Shown here one piece after another: positions 38,257 through 52,138 of a stretch of DNA of 64,000 nt. Made by a program: the position numbers and the translations under genes. Source of the DNA: Lysobacter sp. cf310 (GTDB taxonomy: Bacteria > Pseudomonadota > Gammaproteobacteria > Xanthomonadales > Xanthomonadaceae); NCBI RefSeq assembly GCF_900114355.1, contig NZ_FOSS01000003.1, positions 245,215 to 309,214 on the forward strand. The letters run 5' to 3'. Numbering within the stretch: position 1 is the stretch's first letter; the number at the start of each line of letters is the position of its first letter. The notes under the pieces were generated by a model, which was given only the letters and a program-made list of their open reading frames with translations, made no database searches and was not told the origin of the DNA.

Positions 38257-38583
38257 CTAAGCGCCAGCGTGCTCAACCGTGCCGCCCGAACAAGAGATTA
38301 TGAATTCAGCAGCCCTCTGGCAGAGAGGCTGCTGCGGGGAGCGTACCGCCAGAACCAGAGGATCTAAGGAAACTGGATCGATATCTAGATGCTCAGCATC
38401 CAGGTTTTCCCCGGACGGGCCACGTAACGACAATGACAGTTCTGTCCAGTTACGGTCGCCGGGATCCTGGCTATCGCCATCCGAGTCGAAGTCGCAGTCG
38501 TCGCCCCACAAGTGCTCTGCGACCCGATAGAACTCAGGTCGCGGTCCAATGGCTCTGATTAGAACAACGTGATGGCTGGACAT
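38257..38583 (-). CDS. Cassette: acidic hypothetical protein
   Basis: A 108-residue acidic protein (HLWGDDCDFDSDGDSQDPGD) with strands VVLIRAIGPR and FIISCSGGTV. The Asp-rich stretch could bind a cation or mimic nucleic acid, but this is only a composition-based remark. No family recognised. Confidence 0.62.
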   Translation of the reverse strand: MSSHHVVLIRAIGPRPEFYRVAEHLWGDDCDFDSDGDSQDPGDRNWTELSLSLRGPSGENLDAEHLDIDPVSLDPLVLAVRSPQQPLCQRAAEFIISCSGGTVEHAGA

Positions 38584-38640
38584 GGCGCCTAACGCCTGAA
38601 TTAAGCCGAGCCGCGAAGCGGGTTCGGCTTGAATGAATTG

Positions 38641-38931
38641 TTAGACCGCAGGCCAGTTGATAGTGAGAGGTGTAGCGACCTTATCTGGATTGACATCAGC
38701 GCACTCTGTGGAACTGCCAAAAAATAGAAAACGATTGCCCCCAGTCAATTCAAAAAGGCTTTGACCTGTTTCGGCGTACTGAGCTGGCGGCTGGATAAGC
38801 GCAACTTGGTCAGAGCTGAGATTGACTGAACGCATCAGCTTGGCAGCATCCTCAGCTGAGACCAACTGAGGATCGCTCGGAGTGCCATAAGACCAACCGC
38901 AGTAACCGTTGTGGACAAAGTATTGCGACAT
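38641..38931 (-). CDS. Cassette: hypothetical protein
   Basis: A 96-residue protein (MSQYFVHNGYCGWSYGTPSD, SLFELTGGNRFLFFGSSTEC, TPLTINWPAV) of mixed strands and helices with two Cys. No family recognised. Bounded by two attC sites. Confidence 0.6.
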   Translation of the reverse strand: MSQYFVHNGYCGWSYGTPSDPQLVSAEDAAKLMRSVNLSSDQVALIQPPAQYAETGQSLFELTGGNRFLFFGSSTECADVNPDKVATPLTINWPAV

Positions 38932-39004
38932 GCTTCACCTGCGGCCCAGCGCCTGAATTAAGCCAAGTCGCGAAGCGGGTTCGGCTTGAATGAATAGTTA
39001 AGCC

Positions 39005-39319
39005 TCACTTGCCGTGGCTAACACGTAAGATTTGGCCGTCCGACCTGGAAATGACGGCTATCGCAGTGCCGCCTACCCAGCCTTTGGGCAGTGAGCCTGT
39101 CACAGTCCATTTCCCATCAGCAAGTGTTGCCCGATAGGGTCGCTCCGACTCGATCTGCTTCTCGCCGTAGATTGGCACCCAGACAGCCACCGCAATGGAA
39201 ATTGCGGTTCTAGCGTCTGGAACCAATCCTTGCGGCGGACGAACGTTGTGCTGTTGAGCGGGCAGTGGCAGAACTAGAAACACAAGCCCAAAGGCAATCA
39301 GAGTTCGAGCGAATGGCAT
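39005..39319 (-). CDS. Cassette: NTF2-fold immunity-like periplasmic protein
   Basis: A 104-residue protein with signal peptide (MPFARTLIAFGLVFLVLPLP). The mature region RTAISIAVAVWVPIYGEKQI, GKWTVTGSLPKGWVGGTAIA and ISRSDGQILRVSHGK closely follows the NTF2 fold immunity protein family (YbbC/YhhH type) linked to polymorphic toxins. No toxin is encoded in the cassette, so it would act as an orphan immunity factor. Confidence 0.8.
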   Translation of the reverse strand: MPFARTLIAFGLVFLVLPLPAQQHNVRPPQGLVPDARTAISIAVAVWVPIYGEKQIESERPYRATLADGKWTVTGSLPKGWVGGTAIAVISRSDGQILRVSHGK

Positions 39320-39482
39320 AAACACCTCGTGAGGCGCCCGAGTTGAGCCGAACGGCTAAGCGGGTCAGCTTGAATGAATTGTTAGAGCCTGTGCTCCAAG
39401 AGCTGATTCGCTGCGCCCGCCGCTATGGCCGCTGCAGCATGAACGCGAAGTAGCTCAGGCTCGAATGAATTGTCAGGCGGCG

Positions 39483-39794
39483 CTACGACGTGCCAGCCAA
39501 CCATGATGCGAACCACCAACAGAGCGCAAGGACGACCAAGCCTATACCTAGAGCCATCAGCACACGCTTGATGGAAAACGGACGACGCAAGACGGCGGCG
39601 CCCGGCTTGGGCGGGAACAACCAGCCGGAGAGCCACTCAGCAAGTATTGAAACAATTACATAGAGCGGCGGCCCAATAACAACAAACAAAACCCAACCGA
39701 GTAAGGAGTTCGGAACAAGTGGCCAGAACTGCAGCGCCAGTAAAGCCGCGATAGCGAGCCAAAACGCTGCGACAACCAATAATCCACGCCGCAT
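39483..39794 (-). CDS. Cassette: membrane protein
   Basis: A 103-residue protein with three hydrophobic segments (LLVVAAFWLAIAALLALQFW, LLGWVLFVVIGPPLYVIVSI, VLMALGIGLVVLALCWWF) and a short basic loop KPGAAVLRRPFSIKR. No family recognised. Between the first complete attC (39829-39889) and a decayed one. Confidence 0.65.
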   Translation of the reverse strand: MRRGLLVVAAFWLAIAALLALQFWPLVPNSLLGWVLFVVIGPPLYVIVSILAEWLSGWLFPPKPGAAVLRRPFSIKRVLMALGIGLVVLALCWWFASWLAGTS

Positions 39795-39902
39795 GATTCC
39801 TCCAAGTCGCCGTTGCCCCTGCTGCTCGGCCTAGCGCCTGAATTCGGCCGCACCGCGAAGCGGCGTCGGCTTTAGTGAATTGGCATGCAGCAACTTGCGA
39901 CG

Positions 39903-39995
39903 CTAGAAGATGTCGCGACCGTAAGCAATCGGAATCATTCCGCCAAGGCCCGATTTGTTCAGCGCGGACTGATAATTTCCATAGTCGCTCCACAT
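39903..39995 (-). CDS. First cassette position: 30-residue ORF or gene remnant
   Basis: An ORF from ATG 39995 (MWSDYGNYQSALNKSGLGGM, ending IAYGRDIF) lying between the acnB terminator and the first attC. It could be a tiny cassette gene or the 3' end of a truncated one. Just upstream, GTTTAGAC on the minus strand (40002-40009) resembles an attI/attC core, so this may be where the array joins the chromosome. Confidence 0.35.
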   Translation of the reverse strand: MWSDYGNYQSALNKSGLGGMIPIAYGRDIF

Positions 39996-40012
39996 AATTA
40001 CGTCTAAACAGA

Positions 40013-40043
40013 CACAAAAAACCCGGCCGAAGCCGGGTTTTCC
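40013..40043 (-). terminator. Rho-independent terminator of acnB, upstream of the cassette array
   Basis: Minus-strand stem AAAACCCGGC / GCCGGGTTTT with a TTCG tetraloop, followed by more T. It lies 34 bases after the acnB stop and separates acnB transcription from the cassettes. Confidence 0.9.
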
Positions 40044-40076
40044 GCGAGCGCCTAGCGCCCGAAACTTACGATCCGA

Positions 40077-42674
40077 TCAAGCCGCGACAGTATCCGCCAC
40101 GGTCTTGTAATCCTCGATCTGATCGAAGTTCATGTAGCGGTAGATCTGGTCGCCGCTGGCCTTGAGCACGCCGACGTCCGCCATGTACTCCTCGCGGGTC
40201 GGGATGCGGCCCAGGCGCGAGCAGATCGCGGCCAGTTCGGCCGAGCCCAGGTAGACGTTGGTGTTGCGGCCCAGACGGTTGGGGAAGTTACGGGTGCTGG
40301 TCGAGAACACCGTCGCGCCCTCGCGGGCCTGGGCCTGGTTGCCCATGCACAGCGAGCAGCCCGGCATTTCCATGCGCGCGCCGGCGGTGCCGAAGGTGCC
40401 GTAGTGGCCTTCCTTGGTCAGCTCGGAGGCGTCCATCTTGGTCGGCGGCGCGACCCACAGACGGGTCGGGATGTCGCGCTTGCCTTCCAGCAGCTTGGCG
40501 GCGGCGCGGAAGTGGCCGATGTTGGTCATGCACGAGCCGATGAAGACCTCGTCGATGGCCGCGCCGGCGACGTCGGACAGGGTCTTCACGTCGTCCGGGT
40601 CGTTCGGGCAGGCCACGATGGGTTCGACGATCTGGTTGAGGTCGATGTCGATCACCGCGGCGTACTCGGCGTCGGCGTCGCCTTCCAGCAGTTGCGGGTT
40701 GGCCAGCCAGCCTTCCATCGCCTTGATCCGGCGCTGCAGCGAGCGCGGGTCGGCATAGCCTTCGGCGATCATCCACTTGAGCAGGGTGATGTTGCTGGTC
40801 AGGTACTCGATGATCGGTTCGGCATCCAGCTTCACCGTGCAACCGGCAGCGGAGCGCTCGGCCGAGGCGTCGGACAGTTCGAAGGCCTGTTCGACCTTGA
40901 GCTGCGGCAGGCCTTCGATCTCGAGGATGCGGCCGGAGAAGATGTTCTTCTTGCCCTGCTTGGCCACGGTCAGCAGGCCCTGCTGGATCGCGGCCAGCGG
41001 GATCGCGTTGACCAGGTCGCGCAGGGTCACGCCGGGCTGCATCTCGCCCTTGAAGCGCACCAGCACCGACTCGGGCATATCCAGCGGCATCACGCCGGTG
41101 GCCGCGGCGAACGCGACCAGGCCGGAGCCGGCCGGGAACGAGATGCCGACCGGGAACCGGGTGTGGGAGTCGCCGCCGGTGCCGACGGTGTCGGGCATCA
41201 GCATGCGGTTGAGCCAGGAGTGGATCACGCCGTCGCCCGGGCGCAGGGCGATGCCGCCGCGGTTGCTGATGAAGGCCGGCAGGTCGTGGTGGGTCTTGAC
41301 GTCGACCGGCTTGGGGTACGCGGCGGTGTGGCAGAACGACTGCATCACCAGATCGGCCGAGAAGCCCAGGCAGGCCAGGTCCTTGAGCTCGTCGCGGGTC
41401 ATCGGGCCGGTGGTGTCCTGCGAGCCCACCGAGGTCATCTTGGGTTCGCAGTAGGTGCCCGGACGGATGCCCGGCTGCACGCCGTCGACTTCCGGCAGGC
41501 CGCAGGCGCGACCGACCATCTTCTGCGCCAGCGAATAGCCCTTGCCGGTGTCGGCCGGGTTCTGCGGCAGGCGGAACAGGGTCGAGGTGGGCAGGCCCAG
41601 GGCCTCGCGCGCCTTGGCGGTGAGGCCGCGGCCGACGATCAGCGGGATGCGGCCGCCGGCGCGGACTTCGTCCAGCAGCACGTCGGACTTGAGCGCGAAC
41701 TCGGCGATCACCACGCCGTCCTTGATCGCCTTGCCGTCGTAGGGGCGCAGCTCGACCACGTCGCCCATGTTCATCTGCGACACGTCGAGTTCGATCGGCA
41801 GCGCGCCGGCGTCTTCCATGGTGTTGTAGAAGATCGGCGCGATCTTCGAACCCAGGCACACGCCGCCGAAGCGCTTGTTCGGGATGTAGGGGATGTCTTC
41901 GCCGGTGAACCACAGCACCGAGTTGGTCGCCGACTTGCGGCTGGAGCCGGTGCCGACCACGTCGCCGACGTAGGCGACCAGGTGGCCCTGATCCTTGAGC
42001 GACTCGATGAAGGCGATCGGGCCGCGCTTGCCGTCTTCCTCGGGCTCGATGCCGTCGCGCTTGTTCTTCAGCATCGCCAGCGCGTGCAGCGGGATGTCCG
42101 GGCGCGTGGTCGCGTCGGGCGCCGGCGAGAGGTCGTCGGTATTGGTTTCGCCGGTCACCTTGAACACGGTGATGGTCAGGCTTTCCGGCACTTCCGGCTT
42201 GCTGGTGAACCATTCGGCGTCGGCCCAGCTCTGCAGTACGGCGCGGGCATTGGCGTTGCCCTGCTCGGCCTTTTCCTGGACGTCGTGGAAGGCGTCGAAC
42301 ATCAGCAGGGTGTGCTTGAGCGCGTTCGCGGCCACGCCGCCGACCTGGGCGTCGTCGAGCAGCTCGATCAGCGGATGGATGTTGTAGCCGCCCAGCATGG
42401 TGCCCAGCAGCTCGGTGGCGCGCTCGCGGCTGATCAGCGGGTTGGTTTCGGTGCCGAACGCGACCGCGGCCAGATAGGAGGCCTTGACCTTGGCGGCGTC
42501 GTCGACGCCGGCGGGGACGCGGTGGGTGATCAGGTCGAGCAGGAACTCGCCCTCGCCCGCCGGCGGGTTCTTCAGCAGTTCGATGACCTCGGCGGTCTGC
42601 TGAGCGGTCAGCGGCAGCGGCGGAATGCCCAGCGCGGCGCGCTCGGCAACGTGTTGGCGGTAGCTGGAGAGCAT
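40077..42674 (-). CDS. acnB: Aconitate hydratase B (bifunctional aconitase/2-methylisocitrate dehydratase)
   Basis: An 865-residue TCA-cycle enzyme, the same length as E. coli AcnB. ATG 42674 gives the family start [20 protein letters not shown]. An N-terminal HEAT-like domain (residues 1-160) is followed by the swivel domain and the [4Fe-4S] core, with a cluster Cys in SCMTNIGH and the CSLCMGNQ pair near residues 770-775. In Xanthomonas an aconitase (rpfA) is part of the rpf region and affects virulence factor production; the two aconitases here fit that context. Confidence 0.97.
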   Translation of the reverse strand: MLSSYRQHVAERAALGIPPLPLTAQQTAEVIELLKNPPAGEGEFLLDLITHRVPAGVDDAAKVKASYLAAVAFGTETNPLISRERATELLGTMLGGYNIHPLIELLDDAQVGGVAANALKHTLLMFDAFHDVQEKAEQGNANARAVLQSWADAEWFTSKPEVPESLTITVFKVTGETNTDDLSPAPDATTRPDIPLHALAMLKNKRDGIEPEEDGKRGPIAFIESLKDQGHLVAYVGDVVGTGSSRKSATNSVLWFTGEDIPYIPNKRFGGVCLGSKIAPIFYNTMEDAGALPIELDVSQMNMGDVVELRPYDGKAIKDGVVIAEFALKSDVLLDEVRAGGRIPLIVGRGLTAKAREALGLPTSTLFRLPQNPADTGKGYSLAQKMVGRACGLPEVDGVQPGIRPGTYCEPKMTSVGSQDTTGPMTRDELKDLACLGFSADLVMQSFCHTAAYPKPVDVKTHHDLPAFISNRGGIALRPGDGVIHSWLNRMLMPDTVGTGGDSHTRFPVGISFPAGSGLVAFAAATGVMPLDMPESVLVRFKGEMQPGVTLRDLVNAIPLAAIQQGLLTVAKQGKKNIFSGRILEIEGLPQLKVEQAFELSDASAERSAAGCTVKLDAEPIIEYLTSNITLLKWMIAEGYADPRSLQRRIKAMEGWLANPQLLEGDADAEYAAVIDIDLNQIVEPIVACPNDPDDVKTLSDVAGAAIDEVFIGSCMTNIGHFRAAAKLLEGKRDIPTRLWVAPPTKMDASELTKEGHYGTFGTAGARMEMPGCSLCMGNQAQAREGATVFSTSTRNFPNRLGRNTNVYLGSAELAAICSRLGRIPTREEYMADVGVLKASGDQIYRYMNFDQIEDYKTVADTVAA

Positions 42675-43024
42675 GGAGAGTCCCGTAGATGGAGCTGGTG
42701 TGCACCGCGCCGGCGCCGCATCGGCCACCGGAATGGGATGCGTCGCGGGCTGGCGGGGTTCGGAGCTTGCCCTTTCGGAGCGGGTCTGAAGCGGGCGGCC
42801 CCTCGACCGCGTATTTTGCCTGGAAAGGCGTTTCGCGGCAACGCGCCCGGGGCCTGACAGCCATATCCGGCAAGGCTTTGCGTGGTTTTTACGGAACGCT
42901 GTGGCGCGCTTGCGACCATTGTCTGCACGCTACCTGAATCCGATAAGGTGATAATCGCGACGAACGCACGCCACCTTGCCCGCACACGCGGGCACGCCAG
43001 CCGCACATCAGGAGCATCACCCCC
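42675..43024. promoter_or_regulatory. Divergent promoter region between acnB and acnA
   Basis: 350 bases with no credible gene. On the plus strand, TTGTCT (42919-42924), a 17-base spacer and GATAAG (42942-42947) form a plausible sigma-70 promoter for acnA. AGGAG lies 13 bases before the acnA ATG. A matching promoter for acnB is less clear. Confidence 0.4.
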
Positions 43025-45790
<2,766 letters not shown>

Positions 45791-45818
45791 GCGGTCTTAA
45801 GCCCTGCCCGGCTCGTAG

Positions 45819-46384
45819 CCCCTCTCCCGCCTGCGGGAGAGGGGTTGGGGTGAGGGCTGCCGCAGGCGCGAAACTCCAACCTCATCCGTTGCCCTCATCC
45901 GCCCTTCGGGCACCTTCTCCCGCAGGCGGGAGAAGGGAAACGAACCTCGTATATCCACGCGCATTAGCCCCTCTCCCGCTCGCGGGGTGAACTGCGGCGT
46001 TTGCGAGCCATGGCTCGCGCTGCACCGAACGCCCGGCCGCTGTGCCGTCGGGCCGGGGTGCGGGTTGGGGTGAGGGCTGCCGCAGGCGCGAAACTCCAAC
46101 CTCATCCGTTGCCCTCATCCGCCCTTCGGGCCCCTTCTCCCGCAGGCGGGAGAAGGGAAACGAACCTCGTATATCCACGCGCATTAGCCCCTCTCCCGCT
46201 CGCGGGGTGAAGGGCGGCGTTTGCGAGCCATGGCTCGCACTGCACCGAACGCCCGGCCGCTGTGCCGTCGGGCCGGGGGGCGGGTTGGGGTGAGGGGCGC
46301 CGCAGGCGCGAAACTCCAACCTCATTCGTTGCCCTCATCCGCCCTTCGGGCACCTTCTCCCGCAGGCGGGAGAAGGGAAAGCGG
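45819..46384. repeat. 220-bp tandem repeat array of GC-rich hairpins
   Basis: Unit 1 (45819-45967) lacks a 71-base segment; unit 2 (45968-46187) and unit 3 (46188-46384, incomplete) have a 220-base period. Each unit begins CCCCTCTCCCGC, contains 'gggttggggtgagggctgccgcaggcg' style text and CTTCTCCCGCAGGCGGGAGAAGG hairpins, and units 2 and 3 are nearly identical. The first unit forms a perfect 12-bp hairpin right after acnA (45819-45844). It has no coding character. Confidence 0.88.
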
Positions 46385-46407
46385 TCATCCGCCCTCCTCT
46401 CTCGACC

Positions 46408-46878
46408 CTACAGCTTCGGCTTCCACTCCGCGCTGCTAATCCGCCATTCGCCGTCGCTTTCGCGCCAACCGGTCTGTACCTCGTAGACCTGCGCCGCCTC
46501 CGGCAGCACCTGGCCGGCGCCGCCGCTGAGCGCCGCGCTGAAGCGCACCGTGGCGCGGTCGCCCTGGATCTCGATCTGCGCCGGCCCCAGCACCACGCCG
46601 ACGTCGCGGTAGCGGCGGAAACTCAGCATCGCCAGCGCGCGGGCGCCGTTGCGGTCCATGCCGTCCGGGCCGACGAAATCCTCGGCCAGGCTTGCGTGCA
46701 GGGCCTCCAGGTCGCGCTGTTCCAGCGCGGTCTGCAGCTCGCCCAGGGTTTCGCGCAAACGCTGCTCGGGCGGCGTGCGCGCGCAGGCGGCCAGCAAGGC
46801 CAGCAGCGCCAGTGCGCACAGACCATGGGCGATACGACGCCAAGGCGGCGTCCCGAAACTCGTCGCAGAGGGGCTCAT
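46408..46878 (-). CDS. Putative lipoprotein with an NTF2-like domain
   Basis: A 156-residue protein. The lipobox is LLALLAAC at about residues 25-32, so the mature N-terminus would be acylated Cys32. The remainder (LRETLGELQTALEQRDLEAL, HASLAEDFVGPDGMDRNGAR, YEVQTGWRESDGEWRISSAE) has the helix-helix-strand layout of an NTF2/SnoaL-like fold. ATG 46878 is used because the lipoprotein signal starts there. It diverges from rpfB. No partner known. Confidence 0.8.
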   Translation of the reverse strand: MSPSATSFGTPPWRRIAHGLCALALLALLAACARTPPEQRLRETLGELQTALEQRDLEALHASLAEDFVGPDGMDRNGARALAMLSFRRYRDVGVVLGPAQIEIQGDRATVRFSAALSGGAGQVLPEAAQVYEVQTGWRESDGEWRISSAEWKPKL

Positions 46879-47063
46879 AGACCTGACCGTCCGTTCGTTT
46901 TTTCGGTCGCCATCCTGACACGTCGCGACGGTGTTTCGCTCCCCCTGCCTGGCTCTCCTTGCCAGCCAATAGAGCCTATGCTCCAATCCAGAGAGGACCG
47001 TACGGCGGCGCATTCGCTGCGCTGCCAATGAACGGAAACACCGGCGATAGAGAGGGGATCGCG

Positions 47064-48737
47064 ATGAGTTTTGAACGTCCGTGGCTTGCCCAGTACCCGG
47101 CGGAAGTGCCGCCGCAAATCGACGTGGACGAGTTCCCGTCCATCGTATCGGTGCTGGAAACCGCGATTGAGAAGTATCGCGACCGCCCGGCCTTCTCCAA
47201 CCTCGGCAAGGTCCTGACCTACGGCGAGATCGACCGCCTCAGCGCCCAGTTCGCGGCCTACCTGCTCGGCGAGCTCAAGCTGAAGAAGGGCGATCGCGTC
47301 GCGATCATGATGCCCAACTGCCTGCAGTATCCGATCGCGACCTTCGGCGTGCTGCGCGCCGGCCTGACCGTGGTCAACACCAACCCGATGTACACGCCGC
47401 GCGAGCTCAAGCACCAGCTCGACGACTCCGGCGCCAGCGTCATCTTCGTGCTCGACAACTTCGGCGACACCGTGCAGAACGTGATCGCCGGCAGCTCGAT
47501 CAAGGTCATCACCACCGGCCTGGGCGACATGCTCGGCTTCCCCAAGGGCGCGATCGTCAACTTCATGCTCAAGCACGTGAAGAAGATGATCCCGGACTAC
47601 AACATCCCGGGCGCCACCCGCTTCCGCGACGCGCTCACCCTGGGCCAGATGCATAAGCTGCCCGAGATCGAGATCACGCCCGACGATATCGCCTTCCTGC
47701 AGTACACCGGCGGCACCACCGGCGTGGCCAAGGGCGCGATGCTCACCCACCGCAACCTGGTCGCCAACATGCAGCAGGCCGCGGCCTGGGTCGGCACCAA
47801 CGTCAAGCTGGGCGAGGAAATCATCATCACCGCGCTGCCGCTGTACCACATCTTCGCGTTGACGGCGAACGGTCTGGTCTTCATGAAGTTCGGCGGCCTC
47901 AACCACATGATCACCAACCCGCGCGACATGCCCGGGTTCGTGAAAGAGCTGAAGAAAACCCCGTTCACCGCCATCACCGGCGTCAATACCCTGTTCAACG
48001 GCCTGCTCAACACGCCCGGTTTCGACGAGGTCGACTTCTCGCGGCTGCACCTGACCCTGGGCGGCGGCATGGCGGTGCAGCGCGCCGTGGCCGAGCGCTG
48101 GAAGCAGGTCACCGGCGTGACCCTGCTGGAAGCCTACGGCCTCACCGAAACCTCGCCCGCGGCCTGCATCAATCCGATGAATCTGGCCGACTACAACGGC
48201 GCGATCGGCCTGCCGATCTCCTCCACCGACGCCTGCGTCAAGGACGAGAACGGCAACATGCTGCCGATGGGCGAAGTCGGCGAGCTGTGCATCAAGGGCC
48301 CGCAGGTGATGAAGGGCTACTGGAAGCGTCCGGAGGAAACCGCCAACGTCATCGACAACGAAGGCTGGCTGCACACCGGCGACATGGCGCGCATGGACGA
48401 ACAAGGCTACTTCTATATCGTCGATCGCAAGAAGGACATGATCCTGGTGTCGGGCTTCAACGTGTACCCGAACGAGGTCGAGGACGTGATCGCGATGATG
48501 CCCGGCGTGCTGGAAGTCGCCGCGGTCGGCGTGCCCGACGAGAAGTCCGGCGAGGCGGTCAAGGTGGTGATCGTCAAGAAGGACCAGGCGCTGACCGCCG
48601 AGCAGGTCAAGGCGCACGCGCGCGAGAACCTGACCGGCTACAAGCATCCCAAGTACGTCGAGTTCCGCACCGAGCTGCCCAAGACCAACGTCGGCAAGAT
48701 CCTGCGCCGCGAGCTGCGAGACGCGCCGGCGGCCTGA
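47064..48737 (+). CDS. rpfB: Long-chain-fatty-acid--CoA ligase RpfB
   Basis: A 557-residue adenylate-forming enzyme. ATG 47064 follows GAGAGGGG. The AMP-binding motif YTGGTTGVAKGAMLTHRN is near residues 213-230, with the later GYWKRPEETAN, GWLHTGDMA and DRKKDMILVSGFNVYP motifs. As a FadD homologue next to rpfF it is called RpfB, which activates fatty acids and turns over DSF signal in Xanthomonas. It is followed by a terminator, so it is transcribed apart from rpfF at least in part. Confidence 0.93.
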   Translation: MSFERPWLAQYPAEVPPQIDVDEFPSIVSVLETAIEKYRDRPAFSNLGKVLTYGEIDRLSAQFAAYLLGELKLKKGDRVAIMMPNCLQYPIATFGVLRAGLTVVNTNPMYTPRELKHQLDDSGASVIFVLDNFGDTVQNVIAGSSIKVITTGLGDMLGFPKGAIVNFMLKHVKKMIPDYNIPGATRFRDALTLGQMHKLPEIEITPDDIAFLQYTGGTTGVAKGAMLTHRNLVANMQQAAAWVGTNVKLGEEIIITALPLYHIFALTANGLVFMKFGGLNHMITNPRDMPGFVKELKKTPFTAITGVNTLFNGLLNTPGFDEVDFSRLHLTLGGGMAVQRAVAERWKQVTGVTLLEAYGLTETSPAACINPMNLADYNGAIGLPISSTDACVKDENGNMLPMGEVGELCIKGPQVMKGYWKRPEETANVIDNEGWLHTGDMARMDEQGYFYIVDRKKDMILVSGFNVYPNEVEDVIAMMPGVLEVAAVGVPDEKSGEAVKVVIVKKDQALTAEQVKAHARENLTGYKHPKYVEFRTELPKTNVGKILRRELRDAPAA

Positions 48738-48789
48738 ACGCCGCCGATCCGGCAGCTAACGGCACCGTCCGTCCGATAAGCCGCTTAAA

Positions 48790-48830
48790 CGCGCCCGCAA
48801 GGCCCCGAGCCTTGCGGGCGCTTCGTTTTG
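48790..48830 (+). terminator. Terminator between rpfB and rpfF
   Basis: An 11-bp stem CGCCCGCAAGG / CCTTGCGGGCG with a 7-base loop, followed by CTTCGTTTTGG. It lies 53 bases after the rpfB stop. Confidence 0.82.
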
Positions 48831-49024
48831 GGCGCTTAGAATCGCCCCTGCCGGGTACCGGTTTGCCGAGCGGGTCACGCCCGCTGAGGCATGCTGAATC
48901 GGCCACACGCCCGTTCTGGCCGCGGGGTCGGCCAATTTCTGGAGCTTCGAGTCTGAACGGCAGGTGTAGCATGAATTTGCCGGGCTAAGGCCCGCCATTC
49001 CCTACTACGACTAGGAGCCTCGCC

Positions 49025-49918
49025 ATGTCTGCTGTCCCCGCACGTTTGCACCTCGAAGATTCCTCGCTGTTCCGCCGCGTCACCGATGCCGCCGGCACCG
49101 CCGATTGGTGCTACATGCACGCCAATCCGTCCCAGGTCTACCACCCCTGCTTCTCCGAGCGCCTGCTGTGGGATATGAAGCGCACTCAGGAATGCATCCG
49201 TCGCGAGCTTGCCGCGTCCGACGATGCGCGCGCCGGTATCCATCATCTCGTGCTGGCCTCCGACGACGCCCAGGCCTTCAACCTCGGCGGCGATCTGGCC
49301 CTGTTCTCGCAGCTGATCCGCAACGGCAACCGCGGCCGCCTGCTCGAGTACGCCAAGCTCTGCATCGAGGTCGCGTTCAATCTCTACCAGCTCTACGAAG
49401 ATCGCGTGCACAGCATCGCCGTGATCCAGGGCGACGCGCTCGGCGGCGGTTTCGAAGCCGCGCTGTGCTGCCACACCATCATCGCCGAGGAAGGCACCGG
49501 CATGGGCTTCCCGGAAGTGCTGTTCGACCTGTTCCCGGGCATGGGCGCCTATACCTTCCTCACCCGTCGCGTCACTCCGGTCCAGGCCGAGCGCATGATG
49601 CTGGACGCGCGCGTCTACCCGGTCGAGGAACTGCAGCGCATGGGCGTGGTCGACCTGGTCGTGCCGCGCGGCGAAGGCCTGCGGGCGGCCGCCGACATGG
49701 TCAAGCGCAACCAGCGCATCGGCAACGCGCTGCGCGCGATGAACACGGTCCGCCAGGCCTGCAATCCGGTCACCCTGGACGAACTGCTGTCGGTCACCAC
49801 CGAATGGGTCGATGCGGCGATGCGCCTGAACGACCGCGGGCTGAAGACCATGGAACGCCTGGTGCGCGCTCAGCAGCGCCGCGCGGAATCGAACGCTCCG
49901 GCGCTTGCATTCGCATGA
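49025..49918 (+). CDS. rpfF: DSF synthase RpfF (crotonase-family diffusible signal factor synthase)
   Basis: A 297-residue enoyl-CoA hydratase-like enzyme that makes cis-2-unsaturated fatty-acid signals from acyl-ACP. The catalytic Glu pair is present: Glu144 in ALGGGFEAALC and Glu164 in GFPEVLFDLFPG, equivalent to Glu141 and Glu161 of the Xanthomonas enzyme. The N-terminal ADWCYMHANPSQVYHPCFS is typical of RpfF rather than of fatty-acid oxidation crotonases. It faces its own regulator rpfC, as in Xanthomonas. Confidence 0.96.
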   Translation: MSAVPARLHLEDSSLFRRVTDAAGTADWCYMHANPSQVYHPCFSERLLWDMKRTQECIRRELAASDDARAGIHHLVLASDDAQAFNLGGDLALFSQLIRNGNRGRLLEYAKLCIEVAFNLYQLYEDRVHSIAVIQGDALGGGFEAALCCHTIIAEEGTGMGFPEVLFDLFPGMGAYTFLTRRVTPVQAERMMLDARVYPVEELQRMGVVDLVVPRGEGLRAAADMVKRNQRIGNALRAMNTVRQACNPVTLDELLSVTTEWVDAAMRLNDRGLKTMERLVRAQQRRAESNAPALAFA

Positions 49919-49935
49919 GGACTTCGCAGGGGGAG

Positions 49936-49960
49936 CCTGCCACGCGTCTTGCGTGGCAGG
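49936..49960. terminator. Bidirectional terminator between convergent rpfF and rpfC
   Basis: A 10-bp perfect stem CCTGCCACGC / GCGTGGCAGG with a GTCTT loop, in the 50-base gap between the converging genes. CTTCG and CGAAG flanks could extend the pairing. The U-tract is poor. Confidence 0.65.
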
Positions 49961-49969
49961 ACGAAGGGC

Positions 49970-52135
<2,166 letters not shown>

Positions 52136-52138
52136 CGG

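Larger units (their letters stand above)
26320..40010 (-). mobile_element. Integron cassette array without a visible integrase (CALIN or detached chromosomal integron)
   Basis: Roughly 30 attC sites of about 60 bases separate small lower-GC cassettes that nearly all read on the minus strand. The typical site, on the plus strand, starts GCCTAACGCCTGAATTAAGCC, has a GCCGCGAAGCGGC-type centre and ends GCTTGAATGAATTGTTAGGC; the outer GCCTAAC/GTTAGGC are the R'/R'' core sites. Sites: 26646-26704, 27714-27774, 28044-28090 (half), 28487-28547, 28964-29028, 29348-29407, 29805-29861, 30324-30384, 30697-30757, 31303-31353 (decayed), 31960-32020, 32385-32436, 32565-32674, 33177-33235, 33530-33589, 33983-34042, 34455-34514, 34914-34973, 35292-35348, 35731-35790, 36163-36222, 36529-36588, 36890-36949, 37554-37609, 37925-37983, 38214-38262, 38587-38646, 38944-39003, 39333-39387, 39412-39478 (decayed), 39829-39889. 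Further decayed traces lie at 27,047-27,093, 27,177-27,210 and 27,290-27,320. No tyrosine recombinase gene is present in the window. Confidence 0.92.

Noticed and set aside
26320-40010. CRISPR array as an explanation of the regular repeats
   Set aside because: The repeats are about 60 bases, palindromic, and 250-700 bases apart with genes in between. This is attC organisation, not CRISPR.
26320-40010. An integron integrase (tyrosine recombinase) gene in or beside the array
   Set aside because: No ORF in the region or its flanks has the R-H-R-Y pattern or a suitable length of about 320 codons.
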